A stretch of 64,000 bases of DNA from Pyxicephalus adspersus (taxonomy: Eukaryota; Chordata; Amphibia; Anura; Pyxicephalidae), in contig NC_092859.1 in assembly GCF_032062135.1 (NCBI RefSeq), positions 41,926,259 through 41,990,258 on the forward strand. The letters run 5' to 3'. Made by a program: the position numbers and the translations under genes. The notes below the pieces were generated by a model, which worked only from the letters and a program-made list of their open reading frames with translations, ran no database searches and was not told the origin of the DNA. Positions 13,795-25,173 of the stretch are shown in pieces (positions within the stretch are counted from its first letter, which is position 1; each line of letters opens with the position of its first letter).

Positions 13795-13940
13795 AGATTG
13801 TAAGCTCTTCTGGGCAGGGTCCTCTCCTCCTCCTGTGTCACTGTCTGTGTCTGTCTGTCATTTGCAATCCCTATTTAATGTACAGCGCTGCGTAATATGT
13901 TGGTGCTATATAAATCCTGTTTTATAATAATAATAATATG
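13795..13940 (+). mobile_element. SINE-like unit with shared tail
   Basis: Starts TAGATTGTAAGCTCTTCTGG and includes CTGTGTCACTGTCTGTGTCT and TTGCAATCCCTATTTAATGT. It ends with TACAGCGCTGCGTAATATG, TATATAAATCCTG and ATA units. It is nearly identical in layout to 7965-8125. Confidence 0.8.
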
Positions 13941-15912
13941 TATATAAGTATGTGTTTTATATGAAAATAACTTTTCTTTTGAGTGAGTCTAAAAAGTGTT
14001 GAGTTGTTCTAGAGTGCAGGAGCTAAAGGTGAAATTTTTATTCCTAGAAGGGTAATTGTATCCATGTCTTCCAGAAATATTCCCTCAAAGAACAAATGTT
14101 CATTGTCTGCCAAGCTGTGTTTATTGGCAGCATTGATTGAAAGCTTGCAAATAAAAAAAAACTAAAATCAAAACATTTGAATGTTTACAATCATTAAATG
14201 AGAAATCTGTAAAAACAAAAGTTTTTTTTTAAAGGTTAGCATCACCTTTAATAGATATTTTAGCAATGCATGTCTGCAGTTATGCTAAATCACCTGCTGG
14301 AGAGCAGGACCGTCCTCATGTACTTGTAGGAAGAGGCTGACCACCTGTAAACTGGTGGATGAAAGCTGGCATTTGGAGTTTACTAGAAATTTAGAAACTT
14401 TTTTAGGGAGGGCCAGTGTAGGCCTTCACAAAATCACTAATGTGAGCTCTGTTTGAACCATGTTTCATAAATTCAAATACAATTTTAGAATAGTAACCCA
14501 GTCAATTGTTGCAAGAACAGTTTTACTTTTATTTTGGAAGCATGGCAAAACACAGATGTGGGTTACCAAGGCATGCATGAGATTTATTAGGGGAAATAGG
14601 GAATGCTGGCAAAACTGCACTACATGGTTGCTTCAAATGATAAAACATTGAATGAGAGAAGAAGAAATAAATAGGCACCTTGCCAGTAAGAATAGGTCAA
14701 TAAAAAAGGTTCAAAAAGATTCATTCATTGGTTGTAAGAAGGAGCAAAGTAATGCTTTTATTTTGATTTAAAATTACAAAATAATTTTCTTTTTAAAAAG
14801 AATGTATGGCAATATTTTTTAAACAATGGATTTGTTCATAAAAGTTACCTCTCCAAGGCTTAATGAAGCCTCTGAAAATAAGAATCCAATGCTTCTTTAT
14901 CCAGACTGTACCTTTATGTAAAAGTACATGAACGTTGATGTTCCACTGATATTCAGCCCCGGGAGCTGTAAATTTTATTTACAAAACTATTCTATAAAAT
15001 AGCAAATAATTCTGCAGTAATCATTCACTCATTATTGCATCATTACAAGTTGCAAAGTTGATTACTACTGCATGCTACTTGTTTAGCTTACTCCATACAG
15101 GGGCATTGGTTACATTTATTTAGTGATATAGCAAGAACCTAAAATAACGGTACCTTAGCCTTCAGGGTCAGATATAAATAAAGGAAATAAAAAATGTAGT
15201 AGAAGCTGCCCTGCTCTTTATAAGCACAATGAAATAACATTGACATAATAATCTGTATTTGTCATATACTGAATTGCTGATTAGCTGGCTTTCCATTGTG
15301 AGAATAATAACCTGTCCATGGTTTGTAATTAGGAATATCTACAGTGTATAATTTTAATCTTGACCAAAGTCATTCACTTCAAGGTCATTGCAAATAAGTG
15401 GAAACTTTTTATACCTGGTATTAAAGAAGGAAAAGCCACTTCAAATAATTTTGTGGGGAGTGGACTTTAACAGGAGAAGCAATTTTTCTATAGATTTTTT
15501 TACGCTGGGGGTGTTTGAGTGCACAGGATAGAAATGGATAGAAAAGCAGAATACAGTCAAAACTTCCATTCTGATCCACGAGATTTACAGCACCGTTATT
15601 ACTAAGAACAGAATACTGGTAAAATAAGCACCTTAAAATGCTGCAACTTTAGCCTGGAATCTGCATTCCTATTCAGTTCTTCCTGCTGTTCTTTGATAAA
15701 AGATAAGCTTCTGTTTGACAAGTAAAACAAGAAGTGTCTGGTTGACAGCCACTCTAATTATAAACAACAGAATGCTTTTTTTCTTGCATGTACAGCTACT
15801 ACTGAACAATATAGAACCTAACTATACATAATATCTGTTACTGGCACAAACTGTGCTGGGAACAACTGGAAATTTGTATTTTAACACAGATTAAATTACT
15901 TTGTGGAAAAAG

Positions 15913-15913
<1 letters not shown>

Positions 15914-15949
<36 letters not shown>
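15914..15949. repeat. (TA)18 microsatellite
   Basis: Thirty-six bases of uninterrupted TA dinucleotide, likely polymorphic. A second, shorter TA run is at 19435-19451. Confidence 0.95.
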
Positions 15950-15955
<6 letters not shown>

Positions 15956-16085
15956 GTGGCTTTAGGGTTTAGTGGACATGACTATCATTTTATCAATGAT
16001 CAAAAGTGAAAATCAGCAACCGTGTACCAAGCCTAACTTTTTAATGTGCATTGCTCATTCCTTACAGACTTTCTTTTAAACCTAA

Positions 16086-16384
16086 AGCGGAACTAAATTT
16101 GTGTAGCTCACCTATCTGTTCCAGCACAGGGCGCCACCATTTAATTTTCCTCTTCTGGATGATCTTGGATTATCTTGGTTGGCCCTGTTGGGATTGCATA
16201 CCTTCCGCAAAGCGGTTCTTATATCCCATCAAACATGCAAGAGAAGCCAGTGTAGGTGCAGCTCAGCTTTGATGCCAGAAACCCAGAGCAATCAGGCAGG
16301 TACGACATTATCTTGCAAAAGGGACATTGCCTGTCCATGTCTACAATAATGACCTGCCTGGTCATGCAAACCTAAAGTTTAGCT
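16086..16384. mobile_element. Possible diverged MITE, AGCGGAACTAAA family, copy 2
   Basis: The left end AGCGGAACTAAATTTG matches the ends of the copies at 6682 and 25174. The right end read in reverse is AGCTAAACTTTAGG. The interior differs from the other two copies, so this may be a different subfamily. Flanks do not show a clear TTAA duplication. Confidence 0.45.
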
Positions 16385-16648
16385 AGAATTACTTTGTAGA
16401 TAGGAATTGCATTCTTTTTGTCATGTTTATTTCTCCAATGGGGGAGATTTTCTTTTCATATTCTTGTAACAACTCAATAGAAACCATTCTATTGAAGTCA
16501 TGGACATCAACAAAAACTGGTATTAAAAAAGGTCTTAGTCTTTCTCAATTCCAAAACAAAACAAAAAATGGCTTTAAAGTGGAACTTCAGATCATGTTTT
16601 TTTGTGACTGTTGACATATTTAGTTGGGAAACCACTTTTGGCCATTAT

Positions 16649-17144
16649 TTACTGTGACAGGGTGTCCCATTGCTTGGCTGGGAAGGACTTTAATGGGGTG
16701 TAAATAGCACCCAGCCCAAGTCCCTTTGTCTGTTAAGGGCTCCAGGGAACTGTGTGGTAGTCTGTTTACACTCATTAAGGACCATTCACACTTCATTTGG
16801 ATAACTAAGGCAAAGGACACAAATGCTGGAGTCACCCGCTAGTTTCTGTCCCTGCAGGATTTCAACTTTACAGTGGAACATAGAGTGGGAAAGTTGCAGG
16901 ATAATGCAGATGCTCTCTCCAGCACATACTTTGGTTTGGTGGCAGATAGTTTCTGTCCCTCACAGGTTCGATGGGGTGTGTGTGTGGGGGGGGGGGGGGG
17001 GGGGGTGGGGGGGGGGGGGGGGGTTCTTGTGTGACAGGGAGTTCCATTACTTGGCTTGAAAGGTCCATTAAGAGGTGTATAGCATTCAAGCTGGGTCAAT
17101 TTTTGTGTTAAATGTTTCAAGGAACTGTGTGGAAGTCTTCCAGA
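16649..17144 (+). repeat. Diverged tandem duplication of a ~380-bp unit
   Basis: The block starting TGTGACAGGGTGTCCCATTG (16651) recurs in diverged form at 17030 as TGTGACAGGGAGTTCCATTA. Shared order includes CTTGGCT, a ...TTAA..GGTGTA segment and GGAACTGTGTGG.AGTCT. The sequence TAGTTTCTGTCCCT also occurs twice, near 16841 and 16949. The G tract lies between the two blocks. Confidence 0.7.
16986..17023 (+). repeat. Poly-G tract (G20 T G17)
   Basis: Thirty-seven G in 38 bases with a single T at 17006, preceded by TGTGTGTG. It can form G-quadruplexes on the + strand. Its exact length is the kind of call that assemblies often get wrong. Confidence 0.9.
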
Positions 17145-17159
17145 CAGTTAGCTTTTAGG

Positions 17160-17770
17160 TAAAGCTGGTTTTAGGGGTCCTGGAGCTGGCAAAGGAAGAG
17201 CTGGGAGGGATCCATGGCCACCCAGTCCATGTCTTAACCCTTACACAGGATGCACAGGTGCTTTGTTTAGAGTTGCAGCATCAAACTCTCAAAACTTCCA
17301 GGGGAAGGAGGTCAAGAGGAAAATGCCTAAGAGTAAGCTATTGTCTTTTGTTTATGCAAAGGGACTTTTGTTTACTTGTTTCTTTGCCTCTTGCCAACCA
17401 ATCAGGGGAGAGCCTCTTAACAGCCCTTGGTTATTTAATTGACTCAGATAGAGCACTTGTGCAACGTGTCTGTACTACAGCCCCCTAGCTCTGCTGAGCA
17501 TTTGCAATACACCTGTCTGCTAATTGATTGCTTTCCCAGTCCAGCTCCTGTGCTCCCGGCCTTTTTGACTTATCTCCTGCTTGCTGATTTGGTACTGTGC
17601 ATTGTCCTAACCTGCTAACAGCCTGCAGCACAACATCATCACCAGGCTCTGGAGAAGGCAAGGCTGCTGCTTAGATTCTGCACCTTGCCCCTTCTCAAGG
17701 CTCACACCACTTATGTGCAAGCCATAGCGCCCCCTAAAGGCTCTGTCTCTCCAAGCCTGAGATCTCACAA
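17160..17770 (+). repeat. Possible old interspersed repeat, CT-rich
   Basis: GC-richer than its surroundings, with stretches such as CCAGTCCAGCTCCTGTGCTC and ATAGCGCCCCCT typical of degenerate amphibian retroelement or LTR-type repeats. No termini, LTR pair or coding motif were identified. The call is an impression of composition only. Confidence 0.3.
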
Positions 17771-20248
17771 TACACAAACTGGGCTTTCTTCCTGATAGGA
17801 CAATTTTGGTATTATTCTTTTATTCCAATTTTTATCTGTGGTGAGGTCAGTCAGTAAACTTTGAAGGAACAACAGAATACTTTGTTGATTTCTTGTCCTG
17901 TAATTGTTTTTCCTTTGCAGCTTTTATTTTTAACATTTCGCTGACATCTAGTTATCTAATAAATGGTATATTATAGTCTATGATATATTTGTTTTCAAGC
18001 TACAATTCTCATGCTGATCAATGCCATCAACCAGGTACTGATGTGTTTACAAGTAAGTGTTCTGGTTCAAAGGCCTCCTGCCACTCTTGAATCAGCATCT
18101 TTGTAAGTTATCATCTTTTAAAGTGTTCAAGTCTTGTGAGTGGCCATGCAGTCTTGAGCACTGCAACCTAGGAAAAGGCTGTATTCTACCCCCATTTCTA
18201 AAGCTCTGTTCATTTTATGATGGCTGCAACGGGGCAACCATGTGGCAAGAGAGTATAGCAATGGGTTGGGGTGGGTTAGTAAGGGACTGTCACATTACAT
18301 TAAATGGGCAATACAAAAAATTCACTTTAAAGGAAACGTGGGAGAGAAATGGAGACTGCAAACAGTGTCCTCTCATCTAAAATAGCTGTTAGGTTGAATT
18401 TCATGCTTATTTAGTATTTTGGGTCACTCGCCTGGAACAATTCTGGATATATTATGTTAATGCTAGCTTTTCTGGTTTGTGTTATTCTTTTGGGGTCATA
18501 GACTCAGAGGAAGGATTAAACAACAAGGCATTTGGTATTTTTAAAAGAGGTCAGCAATGGCAGTCCTAATACCTCTCTCATGACAGGTTCACTGAAAACA
18601 CTCAGTGGGTGGGCAGTTATTTTCTGCAATAGGAGACTTATTTGCATACTTTTTTATTCTTGCAAATATACCACAGGTAATATGATACACATATGGCACA
18701 TTTAGTACTGGATTTGTTTTTCTCAAGTTCTCCTAAAACATGGGCCCCCCTTTGTTTAATAATACATTGTATGGTGAAATGCAATATTGTTTCCTATTTA
18801 AGAGCTAATCAGCTGGCACACCTCAAAAGAACAGCAGGGAAATACCCCCAGCCTAATGTACAGTACTAAAGTCCACAATAAACCAAGCTCTCCCCTTCAA
18901 AAAAAATAAATAAATAAATACATGTCGCTCATTAGGCAAGTTGCTATGTGAGAAACGACCTTTCTTTTTTCCCTGACTGTTTTCTAAAGGTCAGGCGAAA
19001 CTTGATGAAATTTTTATGCGCTGAAAAAGCTTCAGCAGATGAATGTTTAATGAGGAGGTGGCAGCACTGGAGATTCTCTGTTTGAAATGCTCAGATGTTG
19101 AAAAGGAGAAGGCGCAGCCATTAGCCAGCAAAAAAAGGCCCCTATTTGGTGTATTTGAAGCCAGATCTCTTGCAAGCGCTTTTTTCACCTATATCACCTT
19201 ATTACTACAGTCAACATTTTTCTGTCCTTTGTAATGTAATATATATATATAATCAGTTATACTCAGAGTTGGCAGGAAAAAACATATTACAATTATTTTG
19301 TTTTTTACTGTGTGTTCATGTTTTTGCTAGGGGACTAAATGAAATGAGCCCAATGTGTAGTAGATGGTAGACTACTTGTGTCTAGAAAAGCCAGCAGAGT
19401 TAAAGAGGAAGCGTAGAAAACAGCTAGATTTATTGTATATATATATATATTAATATTTATGCATTAAAACTGTCTTAAGTATATAAAAAAGAGAAATCTT
19501 CTTTGTAAGATCCAAACAGCCTGACCTCCTTTTTCTCTACTCCTCCTATTAGATCTTGTAAGGGGCCTACCCCAGATCCATGACTGGATAGTAAAGGAGC
19601 AGCAAGCATAGTGATCATCTATGTACCTGTTTTCTTAGGGTTAGCTAGCTACTTGTTTTAGATTAATGACACATTGATTCCAAAGATAAGTTCCCTTCTA
19701 GACAGTTTTCACCAGAAGGTTTTCTTCCAATATATTCTGATGATAGCTTAAAAGTTAATATTGCATTCACTATAAGAATTAGCGTAAATCCTCCTAGAGG
19801 GAACACAACAAAATCTGATAGGGTTTCTTGCCCTTTGCTACTCTATTCTAAACTTGAAAAACTAAAGTTTACCTTTATATGCACTTTGTACATACCCATG
19901 TTGCAATATATACTGCACAATGCAACGTTTTCATTGTTTGCAGACCTTCCACTGGGAGATTATGTAAACTGCAATTTCTCACCTGGTTCTAAAAAATTTT
20001 ACTTGCCTGGTTTATGTTGTGATTATTTCCCTTTAATACCTAGTAAATTACTGACCCAGAATGAGTATATAGTTCAGGTGTTACACTAACAATTACACTG
20101 CATCACAAAAAAATACATATTGTCTGCTACTCGGGCTGAACCATGTGTCCTATACTAAATCAAGTGCGCTAAATCCAAATCTGAAGTCCGATTCTGCCTA
20201 GGACATCAGGAGCCTAGGTTAATTACGTATATAGATGCGATTAGCTAC

Positions 20249-20716
20249 CCTGTTTCCCCGATTATAAGGCACTGTCTTATATTTTTTGAAATGCCAAAAT
20301 ATGCCCCAGGTCTTATTTTCAGGGGATGTCTTATTTTTCCATGAAGAAGACTACAGTACACATTTATTGTTGAAAGTCACTCATGATCACTCATGTTCCN
20401 NNNNNNNNNNNNNNNNNNNNNNNNNNNNNNNNNNNNNNNNNNNNNNNNNNNNNNNNNNNNNNNNNNNNNNNNNNNNNNNNNNNNNNNNNNNNNNNNNNNN
20501 NNNNNNNNNNNNNNNNNNNNNNNNNNNNNNNNNNNNNNNNNNNNNNNNNNNNNNNNNNNNNNNNNNNNNNNNNNNNNNNNNNNNNNNNNNNNNNNNNNNN
20601 AGGGATCTCCGTTAGGGCAGGGATCAGCAGCTTGCTTCCTGGTGCAGAATGCCGGCTTTTTACTTTCATTTTGGCTCTGCACTGCAGCCAGGAGCACGAA
20701 AATCGGGGAAACACGG
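20249..20716. mobile_element. Mariner-like MITE, ends CC(C/G)TGTTTCCCCGATT, interrupted by gap
   Basis: The left end is TA|CCCTGTTTCCCCGATTAT and the right end, read in reverse, TA|CCGTGTTTCCCCGATTTT. TA flanks on both sides fit a Tc1/mariner-type target. The left interior TTTTGAAATGCCAAAATATG and the block up to GAAAGTCACTCATGATCA recur inverted at 24530-24758. The centre is lost in the 201-base assembly gap. Confidence 0.7.
20400..20600. other. Assembly gap (201 N)
   Basis: Run of N inside a MITE. Long translations that cross it are meaningless. The size may be arbitrary. Confidence 0.99.
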
Positions 20717-20884
20717 TACATTCTCTTGTTCCGCAGTTACTATGTAATCTCTATACATAACTAACTTTTGCCTCATAGTTCCATGACATTACAAAAACGT
20801 AGTTTTATGATGGAACAACTTATACAATTACACATAATTCACCTGAGTCTTTGTTCAACACACATGTAGACTTCTGAAGTGTTT

Positions 20885-21725
20885 CAGGCATTTCCTTTTG
20901 TGGTTGTGGCTCAGAAAGCACATATATTCTGTATATCCCAATTGCAGGCCAAGAAGGAGTGCCACCACCTTCAGGTCACCAGAAACGTTCCACTTGTTCT
21001 GAATAATTAATCAATTTCAAAATGACCTCCCTGTATTCATATGTCTCTTTCATTTCCTGGGCAAGAGGAACAGAATGTTTTTTCATTACCTTTATGCAGC
21101 ATTACAGCTTTCAAACTTGCTTTGCTCGAGTCTATGAACAATCACCACTTCTCTGGTATGTATTCGCCACCTAACTCCATCATCAGACCACTCACGTCGG
21201 TACAGAAGCAAATGTCGTTTTCCAACTTGTGATTGCCTGCAAACTTTATGTGACGATCACGAAAGTGTGAAGTTATTTTTCCTTTTCTTGTAGCAAATTC
21301 CACTCCTTTAATCTGAAAGGCTAACAGTTCAACTGACTTCTCTTTTGACAAAGACAGGTCCCTTACTAAATCATCTAAATCTGATTGGCTTATAAAATGT
21401 GGCTTACCCTCTTAAATTGGGGTTCATAACATTCATTAACAATGACATCATCCTCCTGTTCCTCATCCGACATGTCACTGTCAGTAACAACAGATGTAGG
21501 AGGGACTGGCACTGGATTCTCTGCATCATGTGCCACTGGCTTCAGAGCAGATTCACTATCAGGATAGACGCTTTTTGACTTAGTTTTCTTCGAAAACCTA
21601 GCAATTTTACTCATACAGAAGTAGCAGTCCAAGTGATGGTCTTTTGTCTCACGCCAAACCATAGGCACAGCAAAAAGCATTTTATTCCTTTTCCCATTCA
21701 ACCATTGCCTAATATAATTATTTCT
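20885..21725 (-). pseudogene. Relic A of unnamed transposon-like protein
   Basis: Minus-strand decayed coding sequence. It reads, in order, RQWLNGKRNKMLFAVPMVWR, a Cys pair in DCYFC, YPDSESALKPVAH, an acidic linker, LSKEKSVELL, DRHIKF, TDVSGLMMELGG, PEKW-stop-LFIDSSKASLKAVMLH, MKETYEYREV, and after a frame change SGDLKVVALLLGLQLGYTEY. The order matches relic B at 26630-28306 but the sequence is well diverged, so it is a different subfamily. Damage includes a TGA where the family has Arg after Trp (21142-21144), which fits CpG decay of CGA, a frameshift near 21000, and loss of the C-terminal third. The N-terminal zinc-finger part before RQWL is missing too. No function is expected. Confidence 0.75.
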
Positions 21726-23375
21726 GACGTCAGTTCGCTGACATTACCCAATTACTGATCATTTGAACAGCTATATCTGTACGAGATAGGCAAATTCTGA
21801 GTTAGGATTTGGAATCAGCACACTCAATATAATGTGTTATTCACAGTAGCAAAATCATTGTGCAGTGTTATCGGCATGCTTGTTTCATGTGTTTCACCAA
21901 AAGTACTGAAACCAAAAGATCAGCAATTAGTGTTTATAATCTCTCAATAGTAGGTCTCCTTACCGTAGAATTTCCCTAGGGAGAACAAGACAGGAAGAGG
22001 GGCTTTCACTTTAATTCTACTTAAAATACACAGGCTCGACCAATGCACATCTGTGTTTGATACTGTCATAGTAATGCCTGACACCAACTGGACACTTCCT
22101 TTTACACTAAAATGATTGATACTGTTTGTGATGATATGTCGGCTGGTACTCAATATGTTTGTGCTTCTCTTATGCTCTGTAATATGCACTTTACTGGGTT
22201 AGTGTCATATATTAGCATTTATTAGCATACTTTTTTTCAATTGTTTGCAACATGGCAATAATTTGAAATTTCCTTTTTTGACCAAAGCAATCCGAAATCA
22301 GAGCCATTATTACTAAAATTCATTCTCATAAATTATATTTGATGAGCATATACTGTATATGCTGTTGCAGTGTCTAAATGTGAATTGATTGTCTTTGTTT
22401 TAATGTGGCTCCTTATTTGTAGGAAATTTGGCCCACAGAGAGCTATTCCTCCTTGCTAGCCATATAATGCAAGTTTGATTTGGGCAGATGCAGACAATTT
22501 ATTGTAGCTGAAGCCCTGAATCTCGTGAAAATTTAGGAATTCTTTATCATTTCTTTTCCTACACATGTACGTTTGAGGGAAATTTAAATTACAAAAGTAA
22601 TATTTATTAGACATGATTGTTAAAAAGGCCTCCGTATTATGATTCATTATTTTCAGTGTCCAATTGTTAATTGATTTCTCTTAATTGCTATCTCATTTCC
22701 TCATCTTCATTTGTGTTGGGGCAAATCTGTGCCTATAATTGAAGTTCATTAATTACTCAATGGGTTAGCACAATCTGTAAAAGCTTTTTATTTCTGATTG
22801 GGTGTTGATAGTTAAAATTCCATTGCAGAATTACGCTACAGTTACTGCAGGAAAAAAAAAAATTCCCTGTGATCCAATACATTTGCCACATGATTACTTA
22901 CTTGTTTTGTTTGTTTTTTTTTTAAATGGCTAATCTGACATACCTTGAATCCTGTGCCTACCAAAAATGTGTCATATTTCACTTCCTGGTGTGATTTTGT
23001 TTGATGTACAGAAATCAGGTCAGTAGATGAGCCCCCAATTGGAAACTAAACAAACCTAGAAGACTGCTTGACAGATAACAGTAAGCAACAAAATGCCTTT
23101 TTTTCTTACTTGTACAGCGCTCCCTCTAAGCAGGATCTCAGAGCATGCCTAAAAGTAGGCCTTGCAGAGTGTACAATGGTTAGTGCCTACCAAAAGAGGA
23201 TCAAGGATAGACAACCAGTGAACTGACGACCCACCGATGTGCATTTCAGCCAGCTGTGATTGGACATGTCAAGCTGCAGACTGCCAAAACCATCTATGGG
23301 CACATGAACATCATATTTGAACCATCAAGCAATGAAAGGTTACTTGATCTGACTGATCACTTTTTCTTTTAGATT

Positions 23376-23432
23376 ATTATTACTAAGCAGTATTTATATA
23401 GCACTGACATATTACGTAGCACTGTACATTAA
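23376..23432 (-). mobile_element. SINE-like tail interrupted by a TTAA insertion
   Basis: The minus-strand tail runs from an ATT array through AGTATTTATATAGCACTGAC and TATTACGTAGCACTGTACATTAA. The sequence resumes as TTAAATAGGGGATG at 23884, after the MITE at 23433-23883. The two pieces together form the usual tail, so the SINE is older than the MITE. Confidence 0.8.
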
Positions 23433-23883
23433 CCCCCCCCAGCGTTATTCCCGAGTAACGCTCGGGGTCGCTAAAAACGAAAAAAAAAACACTTACCTTG
23501 TTCCATTGTCGTCCTTCGGCTTCCTGCAGCTCCTCAGGACATGTCTTCTTTCTTCGATTTTCAGCCCACGACTGCAGAGTTGTTCTCCACGGTTTCCCGG
23601 TGACATTGGTGCGGGCGGGATGAGTGGCGGGAAATTCAAACAATTTAGTATTGGATTCAATACAAAATAGTGGTATTGAGTGCAATACAAAGAGATCTTT
23701 ATAAATTATATATTAAACTATAGTTATATATTTAAAGTTTACTATTAAAGTTATTAAATTTTGGACATATTTCAGTAAATTATGCCTAAGAATTTTAGGC
23801 CTTCAATGTAAATTAAATTTCCATGCAAAAAAATCTAACGCTTTTTGCATGGAAATAAGGACAGAATTAGAACGCTAGGGAGG
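23433..23883. mobile_element. piggyBac-like MITE, TTAA target, inserted in a SINE tail
   Basis: The left end is CCCCCCCCAGCGTT and the right end in reverse CCTCCCTAGCGTT. The flanks are exact TTAA at 23429-23432 and 23884-23887. C-rich ends plus a TTAA duplication are the hallmarks of piggyBac-type elements. The interior includes a short GC-rich hairpin near the left end (CCCGAGTAACGCTCGGG) and a palindrome at 23819-23854 (TTCCATGCAAAAA ... TTTTTGCATGGAA). No transposase is encoded, so it is nonautonomous. Confidence 0.85.
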
Positions 23884-24529
23884 TTAAATAGGGGATGAGT
23901 AAAAAAGGATGTGATTAAAAGTAACCTCTGCTAACATACTGGTGTTAAATACAACAGGACACCTTAAGAGGTTTTGTGTACTCTGTGCCTTAACAAGCTG
24001 TTATGACAGCACATTTTAATGTGTTCTTTTTTTATTAGGGGAAGTCACAATAAATACATAGAAGGGTATAAAAGATTTTCAGAATTTAGTTCCTTTTTGT
24101 GTGGGTTTGATTTTCTGGCACATTGGGACTTATGCCCCTACATATTTAATAGAATACACTATCAATATGTTTTCAATTTTTGTCATCAGTTCATCAGCTT
24201 TGTTGATGACTTTTTTTAAATTTGCACTATATAAATGATGTGTAAAGGCATGACATGTTTTCCCTAAACTTACTGTGTAAGTGATGATTAGCCCTTATTG
24301 CTTCACACGTGTATTTATAGTTCAGTTGTCTTGGTATCTGAATTTTAGCTGGTGCTTTGCCTGGGCAACATGACCTTTTAAGTATCAATGCATTAATGTT
24401 TACTAAAATCATCTTACTTTGAGTCTTGTTCATTAGGATGACCTGGATGAATCACAACTTCTTCTTAAGACTCTTTATGCTATTGTGCGCAATACATTTT
24501 AAAGTTTTGTGTGACTAGACAAGAGTTTG

Positions 24530-24758
24530 TACCGTGTTTCCCCGATTTTAGGACATCCCCATTAAGTAAGCCACCCCCGATTTTTAAAAAAATAATTAAA
24601 ATAAGACACTCACCTGATCATGAGTGACTTTCAACAATAAATGTGTACTGTAGTCTTCTTCATTGAAAAATAAGACATCCCCTGAAAATAAGACCCAGGG
24701 CATATTTTGGCATTTCAAAAAATATAAGAGAGTGCCTTATAATCGGGGAAACAGGGTA
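24530..24758. mobile_element. Mariner-like MITE, inverted relative to copy at 20249
   Basis: The left end is TA|CCGTGTTTCCCCGATTTT and the right end in reverse TA|CCCTGTTTCCCCGATTAT. The interior contains, inverted, the blocks ACACATTTATTGTTGAAAGT and ATGCCCTGGGTCTTATTTTC seen at 20249-20400. About 230 bp with both ends present. Confidence 0.75.
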
Positions 24759-24825
24759 GCAATTATGAAATATTCATTGGCTAATCAGTTATACTTTGTC
24801 AAGACTATACCTGGAAACCATTTTA

Positions 24826-25040
24826 TCATGCATGTGAGACAGCAGAGCTCGTGAGAGGCATTGGGTGGGAAGGAATTGGCCTCCAAGATCTGCCAGGTCA
24901 TCCAAACATTCTACATGAGCCACTTGTTGATAGAAAGAATATTATATTTCCGCCTCTACACATGAAACTTGGTCTAATGAAGCAGTTCGGTAAAGCTTTG
25001 CCAACTGAAGGAGACTGTTTCAGGTACCTCATTTTGGCAC
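24826..25040 (+). pseudogene. Relic C of unnamed transposon-like protein (fragment)
   Basis: Plus-strand fragment of about 70 codons matching the middle of relic B: CM-stop-DSRARERHWVGRNWPPRSA, then after a frame change HPNILHEPLVDRKNIIFPPL, HMKLGLMKQFGKALPTEGDC and FRYL. Relative to relic B there is an 8-base deletion after AGATCTGCC and a TGG-to-TGA change. The nucleotide match to B is otherwise close, so C and B belong to one subfamily. Similarity stops shortly after TACCTCATTTTG (near 25040). Whether it was captured by another element or is a deletion remnant cannot be told. Confidence 0.8.
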
Positions 25041-25173
25041 ATGTTATCATTTTCTGCTTATGAAAGATTGTAGGTCTTACTTGGGTTCACTGATCTATTT
25101 TGTGCATAGTATAGGAGGCAATACCCTACTCTCCTTGAGAAACTAAAAGTTGATAACAGTAACTGACCTTTAA

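Noticed and set aside
16823..17120. Gly- or Pro-rich open frames
   Set aside because: They are translations of the poly-G tract.
20286..20764. Open frames across the N run
   Set aside because: They exist only because N is read as unknown residues; the sequence there is missing.
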